DNA from: Allorhodopirellula heiligendammensis
GTDB taxonomy: Bacteria > Planctomycetota > Planctomycetia > Pirellulales > Pirellulaceae
DNA: 64,000 nucleotides
Direction of reading: 5' to 3'
Assembly: GCF_007860105.1 (NCBI RefSeq)
Contig: NZ_SJPU01000001.1
Coordinates: 744,001 to 808,000, forward strand
A program made the translations under genes and the position numbers. This document shows, piece after piece, positions 9,360 through 20,100 of this stretch; position 1 is the stretch's first letter; the number at the start of each line of letters is the position of its first letter. The notes under the pieces are model-generated. The model did no database searches. It worked only from the letters and a program-made list of their open reading frames with translations, and was not told the origin of the DNA.

Positions 9360-11846
9360 ATGCCAAATTCGTTTGTTCGTAACCTTTTTGTTTGCTGCAC
9401 AGGCCTGGTGAACATGTTCGGCATGATGGCGGTTTCGGCCGCAGAACTCGAGTATGCCAGCGATGTTCAGCCGCTGCTCGCCCGCCGCTGCTTCTCCTGT
9501 CACGGGCCCGACCAGTCTGAGGGCGGCTTAGCGTTTCATGAGGCGGAATTGGCTCTCGTCGAGTCTGAATCGGGGGAGTTCGCCATCGTACCCGGTGACG
9601 CGGAGTCCAGCGCCATGCTGACCCGAATTACCAGTGATGACGAATACGAACGGATGCCGCCTGAGGGCGATCCCCTGACCGAGAGTGAGGTGGAGTTGCT
9701 GCGGCAATGGATCGATGAAGGGGCTGAGTTTAGCAAACACTGGGCGTTTGAGCCGCTCACGGATCCTGTCGTTCCCGATGTCCCGAGGGACAGCGAAGAA
9801 GTTCATCCGATCGATGCGTTCGTGTACCAGCGGCTCGCCGAAGCTGGTCTGCAGCAGGCTCCACCCGCAGACAAGCGGACGCTGATTCGACGCGCCACCT
9901 ATGACCTAACCGGCCTGCCACCGACGCCTGATGAAGTGGAATCGTTTGCGAACGACACGGATCCGCGAGCCTACGAGAAACTCATCGACCGGTTACTCGC
10001 CTCGGATCAGTATGGCGAGAAGTGGGGCCGCCATTGGCTTGATCTGGTGCGTTATGCCGAGACTAACTCTTTCGAACGTGATGCCGCGAAACCGAACGCT
10101 TGGAAGTTTCGCGACTACGTGATTCGCTCGTTCAACGAAGACAAACCTTACGATCAATTCGTCCAGGAACAACTCGCCGGAGATCTCTTTGATCATCCAA
10201 CGACCGAGTCCAAGACCGCCACAGGATATTACCGCCTCGGTATCTGGGACGATGAGCCCGCCGATCCGCTGCAGGCCCGCTATGACGAACTTGACGATCT
10301 CGTCACGACAACGGGGCAAGCTTTCTTGGCGCTAACGATCAACTGCGCCCGCTGCCACGATCACAAGATCGATCCGATCCCGACGACGGACTACTACGGC
10401 ATGCTGGCGATTTTTGCGGACGTTGCGCCCTACGCCACCCGCGCCGATCATGTCACCAATAACCAAATTGATATCACCTCGCCTGAGCTCCTGGTCCAGT
10501 ACCAACAGTGTGACCAAGATTTTGCCAGGATCGAGTCCGAACGCACCGAGATTGAGCAGGCGGGCATCGTCAAAATGTCCGCCCCCGACCAACGGGCGAC
10601 CGAAGGCAACCGCAAGGACCGCAATAAAGTACTGCGAGAAAAGCTAGACCAACATCTGACGGCCGCCCAGCGTAATCGGTACGCAGAACTCGGCAAACAA
10701 CTTAACCAGGTGAGGAAACGTCGCCGCGAATTGCCGCCGCGCGAGCAAGTCCTCGGGCTGGCCGCGAAGCAGAAAATGGCGGAAACGTTCGTCATGTTCC
10801 GCGGTAACCCGCATTCACCCACCGACGCGGTCACCCCACGCGTCCCAGAGATTTTCGAAGATGACGTTTTCCCTGGTGAAGCGTCGTCCGGCACAACCTC
10901 CCAGGTCGCTGCTGATAAACGGCGATTGGCGTTCGCCCGGTGGGTTACGACGGCAGAAAATCGTCTCACGACGCGCGTGATCGTGAATCGCATTTGGCAG
11001 CATCATTTTGGTCGCGGCATCGTGCGATCGACCAATAACTTTGGGCAACTTGGGACGCCGCCGACCCACCCGCAACTGCTCGACTATCTTGCACACGTGT
11101 TTGTGGACAAGGGCTGGAGGTTCAAGGATATGCACCGGTTCATGATGACCAGCCAAACCTACCAAGCCGCTGCGGCCTTGACGCCGGAGCAAGCCCAAGC
11201 GGTGGGGAATACCTCCGTCGTGGATCCCAACAACGATCTGTTCTGGCGTTTCGATCCTCGTCGACTGACGGCCGAAGAAGTGCGTGACACCCTACTTACG
11301 GTCGCTGGCACCCTTAATTTGAAGAGCTATGGTCCGAGCTTCTACGAGGAACTCTCGCCGGAAGTCCTGGCGGGCCAATCCCAGCCGGGTAAGGGCTGGG
11401 GAGATTCGAGTGAATCGGATCGCAATCGCCGCAGTGTCTACATTCACGTCAAACGCTCGTTGTTGACTCCCATGCTTGCTGCTTTCGATTTTCCGGAGCC
11501 CGACACGACTTGCGAAGCCCGGTTCGTTACCTTGCAACCCGGCCAGGCGATGTCGTTGCTCAATAGCGATTTCATCCATGAGAAAGCCCGTCAGCTCCTC
11601 GCCTCAGTCCGCTCAGAGCTCCGTGCCAGTGAGGTAAGCGACGAAGCCATTGCTGCAGATCGTGGAATTCTAGTTCGTGCGGTTATCTATCGTGTCCTTG
11701 GCCGCGAAGCGACCGATCAAGAGATCAGCGAGGGTGCCGAGTTAATGAACTCCCTCATTAACGATAGTCACCTCAACCCCGAGCGAGCCGAAGCGCTCTA
11801 TGCCCTCAGCGTTCTGAACTGGAACGAGTTCGTCTTCGTGTTCTAA
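9360..11846 (+). CDS. Planctomycete cytochrome C / DUF1549 / DUF1553 protein
   Basis: This 828-residue exported protein has the three-part planctomycete layout: a PSCyt1 cytochrome-like domain with one heme site (RRCFSCHG, about residues 40-50), a PSCyt2 (DUF1549) domain around residues 140-350 (RRATYDLTGLPPTPDEV, NCARCHDHKIDPI) and a PSD1 (DUF1553) domain around 530-800 (LTTRVIVNRIWQHHFGRGIV). The family is abundant in planctomycetes; its function is unproven, with a proposed role in periplasmic electron transfer or polysaccharide use. ATG 9360 gives a clean signal peptide; an upstream ATG at 9288 adds 24 Pro/Arg-rich residues that do not look like one. The usual DUF1501 partner is not next to it. 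Confidence 0.9.
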   Translation: MPNSFVRNLFVCCTGLVNMFGMMAVSAAELEYASDVQPLLARRCFSCHGPDQSEGGLAFHEAELALVESESGEFAIVPGDAESSAMLTRITSDDEYERMPPEGDPLTESEVELLRQWIDEGAEFSKHWAFEPLTDPVVPDVPRDSEEVHPIDAFVYQRLAEAGLQQAPPADKRTLIRRATYDLTGLPPTPDEVESFANDTDPRAYEKLIDRLLASDQYGEKWGRHWLDLVRYAETNSFERDAAKPNAWKFRDYVIRSFNEDKPYDQFVQEQLAGDLFDHPTTESKTATGYYRLGIWDDEPADPLQARYDELDDLVTTTGQAFLALTINCARCHDHKIDPIPTTDYYGMLAIFADVAPYATRADHVTNNQIDITSPELLVQYQQCDQDFARIESERTEIEQAGIVKMSAPDQRATEGNRKDRNKVLREKLDQHLTAAQRNRYAELGKQLNQVRKRRRELPPREQVLGLAAKQKMAETFVMFRGNPHSPTDAVTPRVPEIFEDDVFPGEASSGTTSQVAADKRRLAFARWVTTAENRLTTRVIVNRIWQHHFGRGIVRSTNNFGQLGTPPTHPQLLDYLAHVFVDKGWRFKDMHRFMMTSQTYQAAAALTPEQAQAVGNTSVVDPNNDLFWRFDPRRLTAEEVRDTLLTVAGTLNLKSYGPSFYEELSPEVLAGQSQPGKGWGDSSESDRNRRSVYIHVKRSLLTPMLAAFDFPEPDTTCEARFVTLQPGQAMSLLNSDFIHEKARQLLASVRSELRASEVSDEAIAADRGILVRAVIYRVLGREATDQEISEGAELMNSLINDSHLNPERAEALYALSVLNWNEFVFVF

Positions 11847-12112
11847 CGGTCGCAGTCGCTCGGTTCTGTTAGTCGAAAGCAGTCTGAGCTGCGACGAAGG
11901 TCGTCTTCCCACCACGGAAATACAATCGTATCGCCTTGTTTTTCCGTGCGACCTTCGGACCGCCCAGCCATCGACGCCAGTCCGGCGCTGTTTGCCAGGC
12001 GGAGCGTGCCGCCGACGGCGAGATGGCTGTTTCGGCGTCAGTAACTGATCGCATTCCCGTGCCGCCGCAACGCTCGTGACGACGGAGTCGATGAGCCCGG
12101 GTGTCCTGCGAC

Positions 12113-12817
12113 CTACTCGGCAATCTGGGGTTTAACTTCGTGCCAGACGGCGAGGGCTCCGTCGGCGAAACTGGCGAAAAAATTTGGTTCGCATGGTCGC
12201 TCTTCGAGAATCGAGCGCCAGAATGCCCGGGCTCGGAATCCGCCGCGACGTTGGCCTTTGCTATGACGCCCACCATGTTTGAACCTTCGACGGTGTCCGT
12301 CATGGCGTCCGCGACCGTGCCGTTCAGGGGAGTGCTCGCGCCGTCGGTGATCGGGCTCGGCGTCGCCGTCTGAGGTGTGCTCGGATTCGCTAAACTCGCT
12401 GACGCCAAACGCGTCGTCCGTGGCAATGCGGCGTGTTAACTCAAACCATCCATCCCGGGTGGAGAGGACTTCGGTCCATTTTTCCGGGGTGACTTCCCCT
12501 CGAAATTCTTCCAAATCTGAAAGCTGTTGGGCGGAGGCCAGATTCATCGCCCAGTGACGCCCGGCTGCCTCGCCGGCGGGCGAGGGTTGGGCAGCTTCGT
12601 TTTGTTCAGCCTCGGCCTCTACCGCGAGCGCCTTCAATCGCTCCACGGTCGCCTCAATCGTGGTGATCTCTTCAAACGGTCCGATCTCATCGAGCTTGGT
12701 TTCGAAGGCGTCGCACGCGATCGCCGACCAGTTGACTTGGGAGCCGGTTCGTTTCATGCGTCGCTTCAATTCGTGGGGAACTGTAATCGTGGTACGGGAA
12801 AAGTTTTTGTTGTTCAT
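12113..12817 (-). CDS. Ribbon-helix-helix domain protein with variable linker
   Basis: This 234-residue protein starts with a CopG/MetJ-type ribbon-helix-helix DNA-binding domain: the strand TTITVPHEL, then NWSAIACDAFETKLDEI (residues about 8-46). An acidic helical stretch (VERLKALAVEAEAEQNEAA) and a RHWAMNLASAQQLSDLEEF block follow. The C-terminal FWRSILEERP and FADGALAVWHEVKPQI resemble the C-terminal pattern I know from RHH proteins in planctomycetes and cyanobacteria. Between them lies a His/Arg-rich segment of about 60 residues. I start it at ATG 12817; the open frame extends 14 codons further. No toxin gene is adjacent. Autoregulation is plausible because an operator-like pair of ATGCAT sites lies 80 nt upstream. 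Confidence 0.7.
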   Translation of the reverse strand: MNNKNFSRTTITVPHELKRRMKRTGSQVNWSAIACDAFETKLDEIGPFEEITTIEATVERLKALAVEAEAEQNEAAQPSPAGEAAGRHWAMNLASAQQLSDLEEFRGEVTPEKWTEVLSTRDGWFELTRRIATDDAFGVSEFSESEHTSDGDAEPDHRRREHSPERHGRGRHDGHRRRFKHGGRHSKGQRRGGFRARAFWRSILEERPCEPNFFASFADGALAVWHEVKPQIAE

Positions 12818-12897
12818 GTGTTTCCTGTGGAAATCCTCCGTGTCCGGCAATGCAACCAACGCGGTCGATTCGGGCGAATATCACCCGCCGGATAGAT

Positions 12898-12926
12898 ATG
12901 CATAATGTATGCATTGCAGGTTGTGA
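12898..12926 (-). promoter_or_regulatory. Candidate promoter with ATGCAT operator pair for the RHH gene
   Basis: Two copies of the palindrome ATGCAT (12898-12903 and 12909-12914) are spaced 11 nt start to start, one helical turn, as is typical of operators bound by ribbon-helix-helix dimers. Read on the minus strand, TTGCCC and TACATT are separated by 17 nt and make a plausible -35/-10 pair, with the -10 inside the operator. Binding would block the polymerase and give negative autoregulation. This is inferred from pattern only. Confidence 0.45.
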
Positions 12927-13112
12927 GGGCAAGCGTGTTTGTCAACTTTGTTAGAAAACGCGTGGATTGGCGGCGCTGGACATGTTGGCAGGGCTCATGG
13001 CAGCATCGCGCAACGCTGCTTTTTTGAGGACGACGTCACGAGGTAGGCGGATTTCGAATATGCTCGCCTCGACCTCATTGATTCAAACCACCCGCAGAAA
13101 TGAAACATATTG

Positions 13113-14000
13113 ATGACTATTCACGATCGAAGACTTGGACGACGCGCGGTACTGCAGAACGGCACGCTTTTTTTGGCGACTGCCGCAGTGATGCCGGCGG
13201 TCGCACTGGGAGCAAAGCCCGCTGATCCGTTGAAGATCGGTGTGATTACCGACTTGCACTACGCTGACAAACCAGCGGCAGGCACGCGTTATTACCGGGA
13301 GACATTAAGCAAGCTCGAAGCTGCGGCGCTGCAGTTTGAACAGGATGAGCCCAGGTTCGTCGTCGAGCTCGGCGATCTCATTGACGCGGCCGATTCCGTG
13401 CAAACCGAGCAGCGGTATCTGAGCACGATCGACCGCGAGTTTTCACAAATTTGCAAGGATCGTCACTACGTTTTGGGGAACCACTGCGTCGAGACGCTCA
13501 AGAAGGATGAGTTCCTCGGGGGCGTTGGTCAGGAAAAGTCGTACTATTCTTTTGATCGGGGTGGCTACCACTTCATCGTGCTCGACTCCTGCTTCCGTAG
13601 CGATGGCGAGCCCTATGGACGTCACAATTCGGTGTGGACGGATGCCAATGTCCCGCCCGCTGAACTGGAGTGGTTGGCGGCGGACTTGAAGGCATGCAGC
13701 GATCCGGTGATTGTGTTCGCTCACCAACGTCTTGATGTCAGCAACAGTCACGGGGTCAGAAACGGCGCCGAGGTGCGGCGCGTGCTGGAGGCCTCAGGGA
13801 ACGTATTGGCGGTCTTTCAGGGGCATAGTCATCGCAACGATGTCACTGAGATCGCGGGTATTCATTACTGCACGCTCGTCGCGATGGTCGAAGGATCGGG
13901 GGCTGACAACAACGGTTATTCCGTTATCAGCCTGGATTCCAGCGGAGCCATTGCGGTCGACGGGTTCTGCAAACAAGCGGATTATCGGTGGAAATCTTGA
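13113..14000 (+). CDS. Exported calcineurin-like metallophosphoesterase
   Basis: The 295-residue protein carries the five metal-binding motifs of the calcineurin-like superfamily: DLHY (a DxH), ELGDLID (GD), VLGNHC (GNH), FAHQRLD and FQGHSHRN (GHxH). It probably hydrolyses phosphomonoesters or phosphodiesters with two bound metal ions. The N-terminus RRAVLQNGTLFLATAAVMPAV looks like a Tat or Sec signal peptide, so the enzyme is likely periplasmic. An in-frame TTG precedes the ATG at 13113 directly; I use the ATG. The substrate is unknown. It is followed by an exported coiled-coil protein 112 nt downstream. Confidence 0.9.
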   Translation: MTIHDRRLGRRAVLQNGTLFLATAAVMPAVALGAKPADPLKIGVITDLHYADKPAAGTRYYRETLSKLEAAALQFEQDEPRFVVELGDLIDAADSVQTEQRYLSTIDREFSQICKDRHYVLGNHCVETLKKDEFLGGVGQEKSYYSFDRGGYHFIVLDSCFRSDGEPYGRHNSVWTDANVPPAELEWLAADLKACSDPVIVFAHQRLDVSNSHGVRNGAEVRRVLEASGNVLAVFQGHSHRNDVTEIAGIHYCTLVAMVEGSGADNNGYSVISLDSSGAIAVDGFCKQADYRWKS

Positions 14001-14112
14001 TAGCTCGTTGAGACGGTGCACGGTTAAGCGGCATTTCATTTGCATCGCACTTCGACCGCCACGACGGCAACCGGTTTGCTGTCTTCAGAAGGACTTTACG
14101 GAGGAGATGAAA

Positions 14113-14754
14113 ATGAATGTCAAACGAAACCATGGTGTACGAAGTTCACGCCGCCCGCTAATGTCGGCAGTTGCCCTCGCTGGGCTAGCGCTCACCCCCG
14201 GTGTCCTGCCGGCGCAGGACATCGGCAAAGCAATTACCGACTCCATCACCCAACGAGCAGTGCCAGGAAACGTGGTACCGTCTGCCAATGGAACCCAGAA
14301 CACCACGCAATCGGCCGCTCAGCGAGGTCTCGATCGTGCCCTCCAGGGCACACTGCAGGGCCAGCCGACGCGAGATGCCATCCGGTCTGGACTGGGGGAG
14401 GCCGCCCAGTCTGCTGCTGAAACGCCGCAGCAAACGATGCAGCGTGATCAGAATCGCCAACCCCAAAATCAGCAGTATCTCCAGGGCCAACAGACATTGC
14501 AGCCGACTCCGACTGGCCAGCCATGGCAGCGCGACGCTCAGGGGCGACTGTTTTATCAAAACGAACTGGGAGAGCGGGTGTACCGTGGCGATGGCCAGGC
14601 AACTCAATGGCGGCCGCAGAATTCACCGGACAGCTCGCTCGAGCAGCAATTCAACCGCTTGAAGCAACAGGTTGAGTCCTTGGCTGCAGAGGTCGAGGAT
14701 CTGAAAACACAAGTCCGTCGATTGAAAGCAGAACAGGCAACACCCGCTGAGTAA
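14113..14754 (+). CDS. Exported Gln-rich coiled-coil protein of unknown function
   Basis: This 213-residue protein starts at ATG 14113, six nt after a strong GGAGGAG ribosome site; the open frame extends far upstream but only shadows the previous gene. It has a signal peptide ending near LPAQD, a Gln/Asn/Thr-rich middle, a short segment GRLFYQNELGERVYRG, and a C-terminal coiled coil of about 35 residues (LEQQFNRLKQQVESLAAEVE...). I do not recognise a family. It may be a periplasmic or envelope protein that oligomerises through the coiled coil. Confidence 0.75.
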   Translation: MNVKRNHGVRSSRRPLMSAVALAGLALTPGVLPAQDIGKAITDSITQRAVPGNVVPSANGTQNTTQSAAQRGLDRALQGTLQGQPTRDAIRSGLGEAAQSAAETPQQTMQRDQNRQPQNQQYLQGQQTLQPTPTGQPWQRDAQGRLFYQNELGERVYRGDGQATQWRPQNSPDSSLEQQFNRLKQQVESLAAEVEDLKTQVRRLKAEQATPAE

Positions 14755-15194
14755 CGGGGATCCGCGCAATTTCAAACGTTCACGCCGTCTTGGTGTCCTC
14801 GGAGACCTTTCAAACCGTTGTCGCGGCACTCAACGGTCGACGGTCCGCTGCTGCGTGAGCAGCTGGATTTCATGCGTAAACCCTTGGGGGGCATCACTGC
14901 CAAGACCGTCGCCCCAGGGGTAGTTTCGGTTTGTGATGGCACGTCGATCACCTTGGTTTGCTTAAATGGGAAGTCTGAGGTGTTTGCGGGTGTCTAGTGG
15001 ACTTTGCCGATTAGCAGGGCTTTGCGGATTTTTCTGATTTCGCCGATTTTCATTTCACTGTTGGCTTCCATCTTGACGATATCGCTGGTGAGCCGGTGAT
15101 TCTCGACCGACGAGCATCTGTTTTTTCCAAGCAGACTGCTGCCGTCGGATGTAGTTTCACCCACTGCCTCCCCCCCGACTTCTCAATTTGATGG
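14755..15194 (+). other. Intergenic region of about 440 nt
   Basis: I find no convincing gene, terminator or RNA here. It holds a short hairpin (GCTGC and GCAGC, near 14850-14866) and a pyrimidine-rich stretch near 15020-15060, and it probably carries the promoter of the downstream barrel gene, which I could not pin down. Confidence 0.4.
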
Positions 15195-16910
15195 GTGACA
15201 AAAGTGTCGCAACGTCTGAACAACACACACCGAATGATGCTGGTGGCAGTCGCTGCCACGGCGGCCTTTTGCCTAAGCACCCCGCTGCTAGCCCAAACGC
15301 GTTCGATTTCGACCAGCGGCCTGGGTTCGGAACAATCCGCACGAGCCGCTTGGCAGCCTGTGCGAGATCTGTCGAAGGGTTCCGCCGCCGCGACAGACAA
15401 CAGCGGCCAGATCCGCTTGGTCGATCATCAGTCTCCCGCTGCGACCCAGCGTCAGGCGACCCAGCGAAAGCCAAGTGCCGCCCAAGCGAATACGAGCCGC
15501 TTGCGACCGGTTGGGCACTCGGCGACGGCGAACTCAGTGTTGTCGGAGCCAATCGTGATGGAAGGCGAGATGCCAATGGATGGGCAAATCATGCTCGAGC
15601 CCATGCAACATTACGGTGGTGAGCCGATGCACATGGGTGGAAGCTACGGATGCGACGACATGGGCTGTGACGGCAGCTGTGGGCCGGCGATGGGCGGCTG
15701 TGATGGTGCCAGCTGTTCGAGCGGATACTGCAGCAACGGAGATCCGATGTGCGGTGAGTATCGTGACTGCAACACGATCCGCCCCTGTATCACGCTGTGC
15801 TGGCCTCAAGACGGCTGGTTTTCAGCCGAGTACCTGATGTGGTGGCAGGATGGTGTGAGTCTTCCACCGTTGGCGTCGACCGGTCGTTTGTCGGATCGTG
15901 AACCCTTGGCCAATGGCAGCGTGTTGTACGGCGGCAACGACGTCATCACAGACAACTTAAACGGTGGACGTCTCGACTTTGGTTTCTGGTTTGATAAGTG
16001 TCACACGTGGGGCATCGGTGGCGGTGGCTTCGCTTTGGATCGTGGCACCAGCAGCTTTGCAGGCGGTTCTCAGAACGACCCACTGGTCCGCCCCATTATC
16101 ACGGTGCTGGACAACCCTGCACCGAATATGGACGAACTCGGTGAAGCGATGGCACTGGTCAATTATTCCCAAGTGGGTCACACCGGAACACTCAACATTG
16201 ACGTCGACAGTCGCCTCACGGGTTGGAACATCTACCTGCGACACTTCCGTACCGCTGAGCAAGGCTGCACGCACACGGGGCCGTGCTCCTGCCCGACCCG
16301 GTGGTGTGCACGTTCGGAACACCGTCTTGGGTTCCGCAGTGTTGAGCTCGATGAAGGTATTGGAATCGATAGCAACATCATGGTGGCAGGGGCTGGCCCC
16401 GGCGACGGACCGCTGACGTTTGCACTCACGGAATCGTTTCGCACACGCAACCAATTCAATGGTATCGATTTGGGTTGGTATCACACCCGCTCGATCGGAT
16501 ACTGGAACTTCGACCTTGGACTGCAGTTAGGTGTCGGCAACATGCGTCAATCCGTTCAGATTGCTGGCTCGACGATTGTCAACGGAACCGGCCCGGCTCT
16601 CAATGGTGGTTTGTTGGCCCTCAATTCGAACATTGGGAACTACGAACGCAATGAGTTTGCCGTTCTACCTGAATTCAACGCCAAGATCGGCTACCAGCTC
16701 ACCGATCAGCTCCGGGCGACCTTCGGTTACACGTTTCTGTACATGTCCAACGTTGTTCGCCCTGGCGATCAGATTGACCGAATCATTGACACCGCACAGA
16801 TCCCCAACGCCAACGCTCCGACACCGACGGGAACGTTCCCACGGTTTGCCTTCGACAATACCGACTACTGGGCACAGGGTCTCAGCTTTGGGCTGAACTA
16901 TCGCTGGTAA
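15195..16910 (+). CDS. BBP7-family outer membrane beta-barrel protein
   Basis: This protein of up to 571 residues belongs to the BBP7 group (PF07585), planctomycete proteins predicted to form an outer membrane barrel. It has a signal peptide (MLVAVAATAAFCLSTPLLAQ), a linker, then a Cys-rich block (GCDDMGCDGSCG... to RPCITLC, about ten Cys), followed by the motif WFSAEYLMWWQDG that opens the barrel. Alternating strands run to the C-terminus, which ends in an aromatic strand (LSFGLNYRW). The start is uncertain: GTG 15195, GTG 15204 and ATG 15234 are in frame, all without a clear ribosome site. The Cys-rich part may form disulfides or bind metal. A large surface protein follows downstream. Confidence 0.85.
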   Translation: MTKVSQRLNNTHRMMLVAVAATAAFCLSTPLLAQTRSISTSGLGSEQSARAAWQPVRDLSKGSAAATDNSGQIRLVDHQSPAATQRQATQRKPSAAQANTSRLRPVGHSATANSVLSEPIVMEGEMPMDGQIMLEPMQHYGGEPMHMGGSYGCDDMGCDGSCGPAMGGCDGASCSSGYCSNGDPMCGEYRDCNTIRPCITLCWPQDGWFSAEYLMWWQDGVSLPPLASTGRLSDREPLANGSVLYGGNDVITDNLNGGRLDFGFWFDKCHTWGIGGGGFALDRGTSSFAGGSQNDPLVRPIITVLDNPAPNMDELGEAMALVNYSQVGHTGTLNIDVDSRLTGWNIYLRHFRTAEQGCTHTGPCSCPTRWCARSEHRLGFRSVELDEGIGIDSNIMVAGAGPGDGPLTFALTESFRTRNQFNGIDLGWYHTRSIGYWNFDLGLQLGVGNMRQSVQIAGSTIVNGTGPALNGGLLALNSNIGNYERNEFAVLPEFNAKIGYQLTDQLRATFGYTFLYMSNVVRPGDQIDRIIDTAQIPNANAPTPTGTFPRFAFDNTDYWAQGLSFGLNYRW

Positions 16911-17174
16911 CTCAGGTTCGCCGTTGGGACTGGAAAATGTAGGGATTACACCGGTTTGGTCGGTGTCGACCCTGACGGCTATCGCGACGGGCGAAGGATC
17001 GCCGATTGATCTGAATATATCAATTCGAAACTAAATCGCTGTGAAAAGCATCCAAGGAGCGGGCTGAATCGCCGGTTCTGAACTACCAATCCCCACTTGG
17101 CGCATGCCTCCGGCACCACGCATCGAGCGTGATGCTCTCAAATCACACACTGAATGCTCGAAGGTATTGAACCG

Positions 17175-20100
17175 ATGATTTTTCAACGCATGATCGACCG
17201 TTTGACTGGTCAGCCCGCTCGCGCCGCTCACCCACGCAAACGTGTCTCTACCCGCCGTGGCAACAACGCTCGTCGGTTGAGCTTGGAAGCGTTGCAAAAG
17301 CGCGAGTTATTCGCCAGCGATCTGGGAGCGATCAGCGGCACGGCGTTCGTCGACGCCAACGATAATCAGACCTACGACGTCGGCGAAACGCTACTAAAAA
17401 ACGTTGAAGTCAAACTGTACCTCGATGACGTCACGCAAAACGGACTGGTTGACTCGGGAGAGACCTTGGTAGGGACCGTCACGACGGGGGCCGATGGCAC
17501 CTATCGATTCACCAATCTCGATGGGAATGATGCCGATTCGCCGCCGTCACCGATCAATCAAACTGACGACGGCTACTATGTGGTGTCGTTTGGTCCTGGC
17601 ACGGGCGGTGTGGAAGACGCCGATGGGAACCCGCTCACCGATGTGGTGTTGCCCCAGGATCAGGGCGTCCAGATTACGGACGACACGGGTGTGACCGCCG
17701 AGACGATTGACGACTTCCATTTTGCTCAGCCGGGGCAGCCGATCGGCGAAGACACCGCGGGTGGGGTGACGCTCAGTCAATCCGGAGCCCTTAACTCCAA
17801 CGGTGGCGTGCTCGGCGACGAACGCGACGTGCAGATTAATGTGGCAACCAGTACGGGCGACAGCAGCATCTTCCGCGTGGACACCACGCCCAGCAATCCG
17901 TTCTTCACCGTCCAGAATGGCAACGTGACATCCACCGTACTGGTCCAGTACGATGGAGTCGACAATGACGATGTGAGTGACAACCAACTCGACTTGAATG
18001 TTCAGGGTTTTGGTGTCAACGGCGTGGACATGACGGGTGGTGATAGCGTTGCGGGATTGGCAATTGCTGTTAAAGCGGACCAAGTCGTAACGGACGGCTT
18101 CATCGTTCGTATGTATGACGTCGATGGGAACATGGCAGAGTATTCCCAGGACCTCACTGCCAACACGGTGCAGTTCCTGTTCATTCCTTTCGCGGACTTC
18201 ACCAGCTCCGGGGCCATGGACTTCACGAAAGTCGGCGCGATCGAAGCAACTGTCGATAGTATCAACAGCAACGGCGGGGCGGGCGTTACGGGGCTGGACG
18301 TGGAGGTCTCGGTCCTCGAATCGCAACGGTCCAACGAATACATCGTCAACGGTGTCGCCACCATCTCGACGGGATCGATGATCCTCGGGGGCGAGGTCTT
18401 CGTCGACAACGGTGGTGGAAACAACGAACCCAACCAAGACAACGGGCTACTTGATACCGACGAAGTTTCGTTCGGCGGTGACCCCATCGAAGTGGTGTTG
18501 TATGACACCGATCCCTCGGTAGGAACACCGACACCCATTGCGACGACAACGGTCGGTACCGATGGTTCCTACGACTTTAGCACGCTTACCGGTGGTGGGG
18601 ATCTCGGGCCGGGCACCTACTACGTTGTCATTCCCACGGCGCAGTTCGACTCGACCGGTCCGCTCAATGGATATATCGGTAGCACGGTTGCGAACCCCGG
18701 AAATGGTGGTACCGACACGACGGACGATAATATCGACGGCGACAACGACGGTGTGTTCATCGATGGACTTGGATTCGTCAGTGGTGCGATCACTCTGACC
18801 GCCGGGGCCGAACCGAGTGGCGATGGCAACACGAACACCACCGTCGATTTCGGGGTCGTTCCGACGACGGATTTGCGAATCGACAAAACCATCGACAGCA
18901 GCAGTGACTTGGTCCTCGGCGGTTCAGCTTCATTCACCGTGACCGTTCAAAACCTCGGTGCCACTGACGCCACGCAGGTGCAGATCACTGATGTCATCCC
19001 CGGCGGGCTGACATTCGTGAGTGTCCTCGATGATACAGGGGCGACTGTTTCAACAACCAGTTCTGTCGACGGTGACGGAAATGTAGTGCAGACATTCGCG
19101 GTCCCTGGCACGTTGGCTCCTGGTGCGAGCGTAACCTACACCATCAACACCACGATCGATTCCTCGGTCTCAATCGATCCCATCAACGAAGTCATCGTTA
19201 GCGGCTACGAGGTGGAGGTCGACGCTGATCCAAACGACGCTGACCGCAACCCAGGTGACCCGCTCGACGGGCCGCTTGCAAACAACGTCGCCGTCGAGAG
19301 AGTGGATCTGCCGCTCGTCGAATTGACCGTCACCAAGACCGACGGGATTGACTCGCCAGACACGGCGATTGCTGGCCAGCAGCTGACTTACACTGTCAGC
19401 GTGCAGAATACGGGCAATGATACCGCTGAAGCGATCGTCGCCCTCGACGCCCTGCCCGCTGGCGTTACTTACGTTTCCGACTCGGGAACCTTTACGATGG
19501 GTAGCGGTACGTTTGAGGTGATCAGCGACGGAGGTGTCGATGATGGCAAACTTCGTATCACCTTTGGCGACCTGGCGATGAACGAGCAGGAGGTCGTCAC
19601 TTTCGACGTGCTGATCGACCCCAATTTCACCGCGCCGGACTCGCTGCTGAGCAATACGATTGTTGTTGGTGGCGATAACGTTGCTGACGCGTCGGCAACC
19701 GATGTGACGACGGTCGCTCGCGAAGTCGACGTTTCTGTTGGCAAGTTGGTCGTCGCCAGTCGAATTCCTGATGTCCGCGGCGATGACGATCCCTCGGGCG
19801 ACATCATTGACAATACGGCCCCGTTCGACGTCGTTGCCGGTGGGTACGTCACCTATCAAGTGTTCGCGAGCAATGACGGCGTTTCCACCGCGCGGGGAGT
19901 CACCGTCACAGACACGCTCGATTCCGGACTCACACTCGTGGACGGCAGCTTTGATCCGCTCACCAGCGGTGCGACGATCTCGGTCAATGGGCAAGACTTG
20001 ACGTTCACGGTGCCGGATCTAGCTCCTGGTGAATCTCGTGTCTTCACGTTCGAAGTTGCCATCGGCAGCGATCAGCTGGATCCGATTGACAATTCCGCTG

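Noticed and set aside
11869-12426. 185-codon minus-strand frame overlapping the RHH gene
   Set aside because: The RHH domain and the C-terminal block read in the other frame; this frame has only Ser/Ala/Pro-rich low-complexity sequence.
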